A stretch of 64,000 nucleotides of DNA from Agapetus fuscipes. Its lineage: Eukaryota; Arthropoda; Insecta; Trichoptera; Glossosomatidae. Numbering within the stretch: the stretch's first letter is position 1; each line of letters opens with the position of its first letter. The translations under genes and the position numbers were made by a program. The stretch lies in the NCBI GenBank assembly GCA_951799405.1, contig OX637339.1, positions 2,604,001 through 2,668,000 of the forward strand, given 5' to 3'. This document shows positions 28,551 to 38,640 of the stretch, one piece after another. Below the pieces are notes generated by a model. That model made no database searches. It was not told where the DNA came from and worked only from the letters and a program-made list of their open reading frames with translations.

Positions 28551-30899
28551 TCACTGAATGTTGTAATTTTTAAAATTTTCTTTAAACGTAACATGGCCTC
28601 TGCGGGATATATCAGGTTTCGTAAGGAACATTACAATGTCATCATCGTAATGTTTAACTTCCGATATATCTTCCACGTCTGGGCAATGGAAAGACATAAA
28701 CCTACTGTTCTTTATTTTTCTCAAAAATTTCACGTTGGGTATATTCTCGTCATTGATAGAAATAATGTTCCCCACAAAATACTTAACAGACTTTTTTGTT
28801 GAAAATCTCACTAGTATCCAATCGTGAATTTCCGGATTCCTTTTGCCGACATACGGTTCAAATTCGTCATTGGCTACAATTTTTGCATCATTTTGCAATA
28901 AACAATCGTCATTTACATTTTCTGTCCTCAGCAATGAATCATCAAGGTCTTCCATTTCTGCGAAAAACTGTTCACGATAACTATCAAAATCTTCACAGGT
29001 TAGAGAAGATTCAGCAAAACTAATATCTGTTTCATCTTCAGATTCTTCATCGTAATCAACACACTTTTTTTGTTTTTTCACCCTTTTTTTAGATTTTTGA
29101 TCAGTCTTTTTCTTCTTTGGTAGCTTAATATCAGATTTTTCTTCTACCTTTAAGCTCTCTTCTGATGATTTTGTACATTTTGCTTTCTTGCTAGATTGGG
29201 GATCTTTGTTTTCTTTTTTTGTGGGTTTTTTCTTACGTTCTTCTTTAATTATTTTTTCTTCCTCTTCCTTTTTTCTTCTTTCTAAAAACTCTTCCCTTGT
29301 AATTACTTCACAGCCTTTTGACACCTTTGTTTTTTTCAATTTAATTGTAGTATCACTTCGTTTTATTCTCTGCAATAGTAAAGATTCAAAAGAATAATTT
29401 TCTGAGGGAGACAAAATTCGATCATCAATAATCTTAATTATGGGTCTGTCATTCGAGTTATCAAATCGCATTCCTTGACTGTTCAAAGGCAATTTGGAAG
29501 ACGCTGCTATCAGAGTTAGTTGAGAACTTGAGGTTTTATTGCCTTCTACAAGATCGTTGAGCGTTTTATTGTTTTCTTTCAATATGATATTTTGTGTATG
29601 CTCTTCAGGGTCATGACAACTGTTCATCCTGAGGAGCACCACTTGTAAACTGAGTTCTTTCAAAGAAGGAATCTGCTTTGTTTGTGTTTTAAATTGTTTG
29701 AATCTTTTCAATGATTCGGGGTCATATTTTTCTTCAGGTATCGTGTTTCTGTTGAATGGGTATATACCTCCTTTTTTAAAACCGTTCCGAATAATAAGTG
29801 GATTCAGTTCGCGCCACACTTCTCCAAGAATGCGACTAAATTCATCTTTTGGCAACTTCTTACCTACATGCAATCGTTGCCATTGCACAAGTTTTTCGTC
29901 CCAAGTGTTTTTCATTGATTTAAAAACTGACAAATCTAACGGTTGCAGTAAATGGCTTGCATGTGATGGTAACTTTATAATAGTCACTCCGCGTTTTTGT
30001 GCTTCTTCTAAAACTTTCAATTGAATATGGGTAGAATGGCCATCAAATATTAACAAAGCTGGTGGATCTTCGCTTAAATGCGGTATCACAGTATTGAACA
30101 TGTACTTTTCAAATACTTTTGAATCAATCCAGCCATTTTTAGTGGCAGCATACGATGTGTTTTCGTATCCATTGCCTGACATCCAAAGGTCCCACATATT
30201 TTTTCCTCTATTTATTATTAATGGAGGCAATTTGTCACCAGCGGCGCTGGCTGTGAACAAGATCGTGACATTATCTTTACCAGATGACGCGATCGTTCGT
30301 GTACTGGCAAATCCACGGGCGCCAACTACTTTAGTTTTGTCAGGGTCATTCCCAAAACTTGACTCATCAAGATTCCAAATCTTTTCTGGTCTTCCTTTCA
30401 AACCCAATTCAATCAAAACCTCGTCAAGGATATCAAAGTAGTCATTAATTATAAAAGGATCGCATGCTACTTTCCTTGACATCTCCACTGCTTGTGGCTT
30501 TTTTAAGGACAAATTGTGTCTTTTTTTGAAGGCAGCAAACCAATCATACCCAGGCCTGTTGTTTTTAAATGGAGTTAAGTAATTATTTTGAATCACATGT
30601 GTGCTCACTAAATCCAGTGTTTCTTTGGAAGTAAGTCCGAATCCGTATTTTTCCATTACCCGTAGACCATTTGCAAGTTTGAGCTCATTTTCTCTGTCAA
30701 TCACGGTAGGTGGTCCACGACACTCCTTTACGACACCTCTTCTGTTATTCACTCTATCACATATAGTCGTACGAGGAATATTGTATTTTTTTGCTGCTTG
30801 GTACGAGTTTAAATTACCACTTCTAACTTCATCTACAGCTTCTTTTAAAGTGTCAAGGTCGTATGTTGCTGTTGTTTTTCTTTTGTAGTGCCGCACCAT
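28551..30899 (-). CDS. pogo-family transposase, 782 residues, intact
   Basis: Catalyses cut-and-paste transposition of the surrounding element. Residues 10-50 form a psq-type helix-turn-helix (NSYQAAKKYNIPRTTICDRV). A second CENP-B-type DNA-binding region follows to about residue 150. The catalytic DDE_1 core has WNLDES (Asp178), IFDGHSTH (Asp286) and LLQPLDLSVF (Asp322). From about residue 540 to 640 the chain is very Lys/Glu-rich with likely nuclear localisation signals (KLPKKKK, KKRVKKQKK). An acidic stretch follows. The last 80 residues (from about HDWILVRF) look like a small folded domain often seen after pogo/jerky-like transposases. The start ATG gives MVRHYKRKTT, typical of the family. 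There is no stop or frameshift, so the protein could be active. It is encoded opposite to anamorsin and parallel to ZNF units B to D. Confidence 0.95.
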   Translation of the reverse strand: MVRHYKRKTTATYDLDTLKEAVDEVRSGNLNSYQAAKKYNIPRTTICDRVNNRRGVVKECRGPPTVIDRENELKLANGLRVMEKYGFGLTSKETLDLVSTHVIQNNYLTPFKNNRPGYDWFAAFKKRHNLSLKKPQAVEMSRKVACDPFIINDYFDILDEVLIELGLKGRPEKIWNLDESSFGNDPDKTKVVGARGFASTRTIASSGKDNVTILFTASAAGDKLPPLIINRGKNMWDLWMSGNGYENTSYAATKNGWIDSKVFEKYMFNTVIPHLSEDPPALLIFDGHSTHIQLKVLEEAQKRGVTIIKLPSHASHLLQPLDLSVFKSMKNTWDEKLVQWQRLHVGKKLPKDEFSRILGEVWRELNPLIIRNGFKKGGIYPFNRNTIPEEKYDPESLKRFKQFKTQTKQIPSLKELSLQVVLLRMNSCHDPEEHTQNIILKENNKTLNDLVEGNKTSSSQLTLIAASSKLPLNSQGMRFDNSNDRPIIKIIDDRILSPSENYSFESLLLQRIKRSDTTIKLKKTKVSKGCEVITREEFLERRKKEEEEKIIKEERKKKPTKKENKDPQSSKKAKCTKSSEESLKVEEKSDIKLPKKKKTDQKSKKRVKKQKKCVDYDEESEDETDISFAESSLTCEDFDSYREQFFAEMEDLDDSLLRTENVNDDCLLQNDAKIVANDEFEPYVGKRNPEIHDWILVRFSTKKSVKYFVGNIISINDENIPNVKFLRKIKNSRFMSFHCPDVEDISEVKHYDDDIVMFLTKPDISRRGHVTFKENFKNYNIQ

Positions 30900-31804
30900 A
30901 TTGAAAATCTTAAAATAAAAAATCAGAATTAATGCAAATTACTGTAATATAAAATTAAAAGAATTTATCCCCGCCAAAAGAAAAAGCACCTACCCCACTT
31001 TACGTGAGAAGTTATCCCACATTAAAAAGGATAATGAGTTAAGATCATACTAAGTTTTGTCGACATCCGTTCATAGGTTTATATTGATACAAACAAACCG
31101 ACAAACAGACACAAATTTTGAAACTATAGCTTTTGGTTCAGTAAAATAGCAATCAAACATTAAAAAAGTAAGTATGTAGGTATTATATCTAGTTGTCTAG
31201 TACCCATAGTACAAGATTTGCATATTTTGGGGCTAGTTGGCACTGTGTGGAATGTCCGAACATTATTATTATTACATTACAATGTAATTACAGATTTTTC
31301 ATTATTCCATTATAATATGTACTTACCTAAAATCAAAAGGTTTAGGAGCCCTGATAATGGGGCTATTGCGTACCAATAGACGCAATCACCCCAACGGGAC
31401 AGACGCAATAGCCTCAAAGCAAAAACATAGCCCACAAATTTTAAAATTACAAATTGTCAAAAGTCTTTAGCTAATTACGTAAAATAATGAAAACAGTATG
31501 TTAGCAATAAAACAATAAAAAAACTTACTTTATAAAATCTTCGATTCACTCAAAATGAACTGAGATTACAAAAGATTAAAATTCACGTGTTGGCACATAA
31601 AAAGTTCGAGACGAAATGAGAGATTTAAAATGGCGGGTCGATTAAAAAAGAAGAGCTCTGTTGCGACATCTATTGATGATTTTTTGTACTTTTAGTGCCA
31701 AAGACTAAAACAAGATGGCGTAAGTAGCTCTAAATTCCGCATTTCGTAAGATAATTCAAATAGATGCTTTAGCCCCGTAGACGCCATCACCCCGGTTGAC
31801 CTTA

Positions 31805-31899
31805 TATGTAAAGACAGAAAGAAATGGCGGTCGATCTGTGATGTTGGCGGCTAGGGTTGTAAATTAGGTAGTTGTTCATTGGTTATTTATGAATTATGT
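31805..31899 (-). other. Arm C sequence beyond the pogo element
   Basis: Continues the match to 22605-22700 (GAAATGGCGGTCGATCTGTG in one sense). No gene. Similar sequence recurs at 41080-41160 in unit D. Confidence 0.8.
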
Positions 31900-32061
31900 T
31901 CCTTAACTTATAGGTTGGTATGAGGCTGACGACACATGCTGTAGAAAGTGGTTCACTTTGCCTATGTCACCCCTGTTTCAGGAAGGTCAACAAGAGTTGC
32001 AGGGCTTATGTTCATTTGAGGTTTGGGTTTTTTCGGTTGCAAACTTATGTGTCTGCTTGTG
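31900..32061 (+). repeat. R-family repeat, unit C
   Basis: Mirror of 22421-22582. Head TTCCTTAACTTATAGGTTGG at left. It ends at TGTGTCTGCTTGTG, where the LINE begins. Confidence 0.8.
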
Positions 32062-33190
32062 AGAGTTTGGCATTCCAGCCTTCTTAACAAATTGTCATCA
32101 TTTGGACTTCCCCTTCTCCTCATAGAATGGATATCCAGCTTTCTAAAAGACAGATCTAAACAGTCAACGATGGTAGTAAATCAGCCCTGCTATCAATCAA
32201 TTCCGGTGTCCCCCAAGGATCCGTCTTGTCTTCAACACTTTTTCTTATGCACATCAATGATTTACTATCCTCTGCTCCTATCCACTGCTATGCTGATGAC
32301 AGTACAATACATGAAGGTTTCTCTTTAGCAAAGCTATGGTGCAGCGGTATCTACTGCTCGTGAATCATTAGCTTCAAAGATCAATATAGATCTCAGGACT
32401 GTCAGCCGTTGGGGCACTGACAACCTTGTTGAATTCAACATCAAAAAGAGCATGTCTGATATCCTTAAAGAGGATTCCAAACAACTATCTCCCATTTTTC
32501 GACAATGTCCCCCTCCCTAACCATGAACTATTAAATCTTCTCCTTGTTTCTCTTTCATCAGAGTTAAAATACCATGATGCTATTGAGTCTCGCACAACTT
32601 TCGCCTCTGGCGACTTGGCATACTATACTGAGCCCGTATAGGTTTTTTACTTCAGCCCAGTTATTGACTCTGTATAAATCCCAAATCCGCCCCATTATTG
32701 AGTATGGCAGCCATCTCTGGTCTGGTATGTCCAAGAAGTTGAGTGACCAACTTGATTCTGTGCAAAGGAGGGCAGTGAGCTTGATCAATAATCCTTCTCT
32801 GACATCCGATCTGCAGCCGCTCCGTTACAGAAGAAAAGTTGGAATGCTCAGTCTTTTTTATCCATATAACCAAAGAGCTTGTTTTAAGGAGCTCCATTCA
32901 TTAATCCCTGCGCATTTCAGAAAGGGAAACTCGTAATACGACTCTCATTCATCCTTTTGCAGGCAATCTCAAAACTATGAGAAGTTGGCGTTTTCATGAC
33001 TCATTCCTTTGTCAAACTGCCTGTTTATGGAATGATCTACAAGTATCTGTGTTCCCTTCCCAATTTAATCCGGTTTTATTCAAAACCAACATCAATCACC
33101 AAAGCAACACCTTTGCGGCCCCATTCCAGGATAACATAGAGCCCCAAAACTTTCAAGAATTGGGGAGCCTCCCGCACAGGATTCCCTAAA
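32062..33190 (+). pseudogene. Non-LTR LINE fragment with RT core, unit C
   Basis: Frames in sequence read LNKLSSFGLPLLLIEWISSF (RT fingers/palm), a decayed SG-P-QGS region, CYADDSTIH-like sequence near 32290 (the catalytic YADD), then SQIRPIIEYGSHLWSGMSKK, LDSVQRRAVSLINNPSLTSD and MRSWRFHDSFLCQTACLWND, ending near HRIP-stop. This order matches the 3' half of a Jockey/CR1-group LINE. Frameshifts separate the blocks. The 3' end GGGGAGCCTCCCGCACAGGA plus A run is shared with the SINE at 3605-3930 and the fragment at 52985-53225. Confidence 0.85.
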
Positions 33191-33527
33191 AAAAACATGA
33201 TGATTTTAAAACTTTTAATTAATTTTACACAAAGCTTTAGAGTACATAAAAATATTACATTCCTTGTAGGAATAAATGTATGAGGGCAAAAAAACTGGAT
33301 TACATAGTGTGATTTCTTAGGTGAGCCCGGTTTTAATGAAAATTGCCTCAAGAGCTGTGTATCTCCTGAGTAATGTAGGAATCAAATTTTATTGAAATGT
33401 CTTTCTCTTACATTTTTATAAAAACGCCTGAATACTCTTTGATTTCCCCAATTTTATTGTACAGATGAATCATCCAACACTTCATATTGAACTCCCAATG
33501 TCTCAAATGATTAGTTGTTGTTTTCAG

Positions 33528-33889
33528 ATGTTAGGGTGTGGCCTAGAGCAGCCGCAGTAGCCGAGCGTCTGTGGTCAGACCCCGCCACAGGGTCCGAGGT
33601 GGCGGAGGCCCATCTGGCGAGACACAGGGAGCGCCTGGAGACAAGGGGGCTGCAGCCTGAGGCCATACAGCCCGAGTGGTGCTACCAGAACGAGGGACAG
33701 TGCGCGGCACAGCGACAACAATGGAAACTTAGGCAGATTCTAAACACTTCATATGAGGCTGAGTGTGATATGATGGGAGATCCAAACCTTAGGGTAGGTA
33801 CGTACGCACTAGGTGGCATGCCGCACTGCGGCAGGCCGTGCGGCATGCCGCAAGCTGCGGTTGCACCTGCCACATGCTGCGCGGCATAA
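33528..33889 (+). pseudogene. Beta-N-acetylhexosaminidase last exon, unit C
   Basis: After a good acceptor (TTGTTGTTTTCAG ending at 33527) the frame reads DVRVWPRAAAVAERLWSDPA and, later, LQPEAIQPEWCYQNEGQC. These are C-terminal signatures of insect GH20 hexosaminidases, the enzymes that trim chitin oligosaccharides and N-glycans. The native end was probably MGDPNLRVFT-stop: removing the MITE at 33792 together with one TTA restores that frame. With the MITE the frame continues into unrelated sequence to 33889. No upstream exon is found within the window, so this is an orphan exon carried by the duplication. Confidence 0.85.
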
Positions 33890-34097
33890 CGCAGAGTGAG
33901 CAAACGCAGTATGAACCGCAGCTGGAACCGCCTAGTGCGTACGCTACCGTGCGGCATGCCGTTGGCGGGCCGCAGCGCTGCGAGCGGCCGCTGTGTTTTG
34001 CGGCATGCCGCAGCATAGTGCGTACGAAAACTCATTTTTCATACATTTTCCTTGCTGCGGCCTGCCGTGCGGCACGCTGCCTAGTGCGTACGTAGCC
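33792..34097. mobile_element. GC-rich MITE, TTA duplication (unit C)
   Basis: Same element as 19936-20152. The ends GGGTAGGTACGTACGC and the complement of GCGTACGTAGCC are flanked by TTA at 33789-33791 and 34098-34100. It is inserted in the final codons of the hexosaminidase exon. Confidence 0.8.
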
Positions 34098-34466
34098 TTA
34101 GAGTATTTACATAGCAAAGTGGTGCTACTAGAATGAGGGACATAGCGCTAATGGAAACTTCAATGTCAGGAACTAAAGGCTTTCTATAAAACAGGACAAG
34201 CTTACTGTGATCTGCAATAGGCTTAATAAAAGATTAAGGTATTTATTTTTTAAGGATAAAAGAAAAACAGCTTTGTTTTCGATTACTTGATTATATTATA
34301 TTTTATACCACAACCTGTTTTGCAAACATCCGTTTGCATCGTCAGGTGGTTATTTACATAAGCAGGAACATCCTGGGTTGTAAAGTAAATAACTAATAAC
34401 ATGTACAATAATGAGGTAACACAGGAATATTAACGGATACATCCTATCATTGAATACTGTATTTAT

Positions 34467-35233
34467 AATTATATTAATTTTCGGATATTTAACGAACCGT
34501 TCCGTGAGAACTTACATTATTCTCTACGTTTCGTCAGCGACGTAGCCGACGTCTTCAGGAGAACATCCTATCTGTACGGCGACTGAGGATGAACTGGTAG
34601 GATAGGATGACATCCTATCCTGTCGCCGTACAGATAGGATGTTCTCCTGAAGACGTCGGCTACGTCGCTGACCATTGACTAATAACATCTGTGGACAAGT
34701 AGTTATTTTAACGAAAATAGACATATATATTTGTCTCAACTTATTTACGAAAATGGTCATTAGTTAGAAAGAGAACAAAGAACTTCACAGTTGCATTTTC
34801 GTTTGTACACAAAACTCAACACAGCCCCAAAAAAAAAATCTTGAATGTTGGTACCATTGCAAAAAATGGCTGCCGATTTGACCGGAAATAGCTAAAGTTG
34901 ACAGATAACACGCGTTATAAATATTGTAATCGCCAAAATTGATGCCAGTATTTTATATTTTCAAAGTGTATAATCTTATTTTAATTTTATCACTCATTTC
35001 ATTATAACCATTGTGATATTTAATGCGTTATATTTGTAATTGTTGCCGCCGTACATTCGGGGTACCACTGCAACGTTTGACACATGAGGAGCGCAACAGG
35101 GAAAAAGTATGAACCAATTCAGTACTTTAGTTACCGCTCCCCTATATTATAACTCCATGTCGCTGACGAAACGTAGAGAATAATGTAAGTTCTCACCGAA
35201 CGGTTCGTTAAATATCCGAAAATTAATATAATT
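34467..35233. mobile_element. Foldback element, unit C copy
   Basis: Mirror copy of 18800-19566, with the same 51-base inner arms (34530-34580 and 34619-34669, approximately). It predates the inverted duplication. Confidence 0.85.
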
Positions 35234-36600
35234 GTCAAAATGTCAAACGACCGTAATTCTAACTTAAACCTAACTATTATATTTATTAAAAAAAAATTCA
35301 ATTTACAACCCTTCCCAGGATACAGTTTAAGTATTATCCAATCACAGATCTTTTAGTTTACACTAGCAGACCAATAGTGCTGTTGCATGGTTGGTTTTTA
35401 GTCTGGCTTCGCCATCACTTTTTCCCATACATTCTTTAATTTAACCCTTTAACTGCGGGTGACACCCATAGGCGTCAAGTGTAAACTTGCATACAGTGCG
35501 GCTGTCAATCATAGACGTCATCCAACTTTGAACCTATCCCTGACATCTCTGTTCAAGAATTCAAAAGTCTGCAAGTGAAAAGAGCTAAGCCTTTGTGATT
35601 GTTGTTCTCGAATAACTAATACATATGTGACTGTGCACAAAGTTTGTTCACAAGTGTCGAAACAATAAATGTTTTAAAATGTGCTTGAAAAAGTATACCG
35701 TACTGTGGGTATATGTATGGCCAGAATATTCAGAAGCGAAAAGGTTAATTAAATTCTTTAAGAATTAATTTGATAATCTTTTAGTGGTCAAAAGGTAATT
35801 GAGTTCTCGTCATGTTATGAATATCTTGAATTACTTATTTTAAATTTTTTGACTTTTGATGAAAAATTTACCAATCATTTTTTGGGACCCTAAAATTCTT
35901 TCAATGTTATTTACTTACAACACATTTCACCCATAGGCAGGTGCATACCCGCAACAAAACATGGATTGTCACTATTTTAGGCGACAAGTGGACAACTGAT
36001 TTGAATTTAACTATTTGTATAATTACTCGTATTATTTTAGTATATTTACAAAAGTGGAAAATAAAAACAATCCCCACTAAGAGAAGAATTCTAACTTAAG
36101 CATATTCCTTGTTTCCAATAACATAAATAAGTGTGTACAAATAAGGTTAAGTAAATGTTAAGGCTGTGTTTACAAAAAAAATCCCGTTGTTTTTAAAAAT
36201 ATGTTTCTTATACTTTATGGCCTTAGTAAAAGAGTGACATTAATAAAAAAAAACCATGCGTGTTAAATGATTTTTTATCTAAATTTTTTAGTCAGTTGTT
36301 TTTATATAACTTAAAAAATGACGCCACAAAAAAATATTAAAAAAAACTCGTTTTTTTCACATTTTTTTGTTTTGCATTATAGAAATATATTTTTTTTCTT
36401 CATAATTATAGAATGATACAATTTCTAGTAAATGATGTGGTTTTTAATAAAACAATGTGAACAGTTTTTGAGATAATATGAAAAAACTGTTTTCAAGAAT
36501 TAAATAAATTGATTAGTACACACCCGCCTTTCATTATTCTTCTTTCAAGTTCACCTGTTTTTTAATACAACAAAATGTAAATAAAGCTACATATATAATA
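35234..36600. other. Non-coding duplicated segment, unit C
   Basis: Mirror of 17419-18799. No gene seen. A small indel in poly(T)/poly(A) runs is the main difference noticed. Confidence 0.6.
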
Positions 36601-36604
36601 TCAC

Positions 36605-36775
36605 TGATCACAAGCAAACGGGTTTTGTCGGGAGTGTGCAAGTTTGTGTCTTTTAAAATGACTTTACAGTTTTATAATTGCACTGATCACACACAAATGG
36701 TTTGTGCACGGAGTGTGTCCTTTTATGTGCTTGTAAATTACATAACTGTGTAGCTTTATAATCACACTGATCACT
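36605..36775 (-). pseudogene. Two-finger ZNF fragment, unit C
   Basis: Mirror of 17239-17418. Reads SDQCDYKATQLCNLQAHKRT and CDQCNYKTVKS. The second Cys, lost in copy A, is kept here, but a small deletion shifts the frame in the last finger. Confidence 0.85.
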
Positions 36776-37035
36776 ATTATTTCTAGGAAACAAGGTCAGG
36801 AGAGGAGATGGATTAGGGATCAAAAAGTTATTTAGTAAGGAATTGACAGTACTTGAATTTTTATTAATTTCTATGGTCTCGAGAGCTGTTAAAGTCGGTC
36901 TGTATGTGTTTGTATGAAGAAGTTTGATTGTATGTTTATTAAAAGTATGTCCTGATTCTATAATGTGGTTGGCAAACTCGGAGAAGTTATTATTAGATAG
37001 ACAACGCCTGTGTTCGTCCATTCTAATTTTTAAAC
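36776..37035 (-). pseudogene. Penelope-like fragment, unit C
   Basis: Mirror of 16976-17238, with the same KIRMDEHRRCLSNNNFSEFA motif. Confidence 0.5.
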
Positions 37036-37575
37036 TTCTACAAGGAAGAAACGATTGGAAGAATTGCAAGAAATAGGAAACTTACGAAGAATATGAGATC
37101 GGCGGTCCACAATGGCATATTGGTTATGACATTGATGTATGGAAGTGAGGCGTGGACAGTTAAGGAATGCGAGCTGAGTAAAGTATGTATGGTTGAAATG
37201 GCTTACCTGAGAGCAATGGCTGGAAAGACACTGAATGATAGAGTACGTAATGATTGGGTGATGAACTAGTGTGGTAAAAAAGAGAATAGGAGAATGAAAG
37301 TACAAAAAAGTACAATGAGATGGTTCGGACATCTTGAAAGAATGGATGATGAACAACTAACAAAGAAAGTGTGCAAAGGAAATGTCAGAGGAAAACGTGG
37401 GAGGGGAAGGCCGAGGAAAGAATGGTTAGACCAAATAGGTGAGATTGCGAAAGAATGGAATCTGCAGAGTGAGAATGAGAGAAGAGTATGTATGAAAAAG
37501 ATGATGAATATTGAGGAAATTAAAGTGGTTTGTTAGGACAGAAAAAAGTGGAGGCGCATCTGCGGAGCCACCCCT
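37036..37575 (+). pseudogene. RTE LINE C-terminal fragment, unit C
   Basis: Mirror of 16430-16975: MRWFGHLERMDDEQLTKKVC and GRGRPRKEWLDQIGEIAKEW on +. Upstream LMYGSEAWTVKECELSK and an in-frame stop (MN-stop) differ from copy A. Confidence 0.8.
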
Positions 37576-38640
37576 AGTGGAACGGCGGCAAGATACAGTA
37601 CAGTACAGAGGTCAGCTTCATACCAACCTATTAGTCATGGATCTTTCTTGTGTAATTGGCGCTTTTTCCAGAGAAGACCAACCTCGCAGAAGGCTCTTGA
37701 GGTGTGTTTCACACAAAACCGCGCTCACCAAATAAATCATCCAAATATTTATAATCATTTAACTATTTATATGGCTATTTACATATTGTACGAGTATGCA
37801 GGTACACACCGCGGAGGAATAAAATTGATTTATTATTGAATATATTATATTTTTATTGAAACTTCATAAGTTGGTAGATGATTCTAGCTTTACATACGTC
37901 ATACAGTGGGTTAATTTATGCAAGAAACTCGAGTGCAGATTCTGTGCAATTTATTTTACATATTTTTATTATTTTAAAATAATCCTATATAAAACAAATC
38001 ACTAAGTAAAAACAATGATATTAAAATCTACAAAACATTTGTAAAAAAAAATGTATTTAAATTCAATGGGGGCTGTGGTACGGGGTACCCTTGTTAGCTG
38101 CCTGCACATTAATTAAATAATCAAATTTCACAATTAGTTTGATTTCATATAGAAAAGGTGTCCTAATCAAACATAGCTATTTCTTAAACAAACAACAAAT
38201 TAGAAAACCTGATGATGTGAGAACACATCCGAGATAACAAATAATGTTTGTTGTGAATATGATGTACATCTGTTCAGCAGTTCTCAAGTTTTATCTGTAC
38301 TCACTTTAATTTATTTTGTATGCAGAGGCTTTCCCTTTATATGAAGTAGATGGATAGCAAGGGTTGATGTGATGTTTAATATGTATTTTATCAGAAGACA
38401 GAAGCGGATTATTTTTAGTATTCCTAAGTGATACCTCGGCCTTGCAATTATGATGTAATTTATACTTAAGTCTATATAGTTTTATAATCACATTCAAATG
38501 CTTTATCTGTGTATGATTTTTCATAACAACAAAATGTAAAGCTATATTACCTCACTGATCACAAGCAAACGGTTTTTGTCGGGAGTGTGTAAGTTTGTCT
38601 TTTGAAATAACGCCACTTTACACTTTTATAATTCCACTGA
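37576..38640 (-). other. Non-coding 3' region of ZNF unit C
   Basis: Matches 13560-16430 of unit A without its SINE and 1.7-kb element, so it shows both empty sites. At 38540-38640 lie the out-of-frame last finger and the KTVCL-like tail of the ZNF gene. A second 2-bp deletion there disrupts KRHK. Confidence 0.75.

Larger units (their letters stand above)
27376..31802 (-). mobile_element. pogo-like (Tc1/mariner) DNA transposon, 4427 bp
   Basis: The TIRs AGGTCAACCGGGGCTATTGC and the complement of ATCACCCCGGTTGACCT are flanked by TA on both sides (27374-27375 and 31803-31804). Arm A shows the empty site near 22705. One long intact transposase ORF is on -. Repeated GGGCTATTGCGTC-like words lie inside both ends and could be transposase binding sites. 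The intact ORF and the insertion in only one arm suggest recent activity. Confidence 0.95.
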
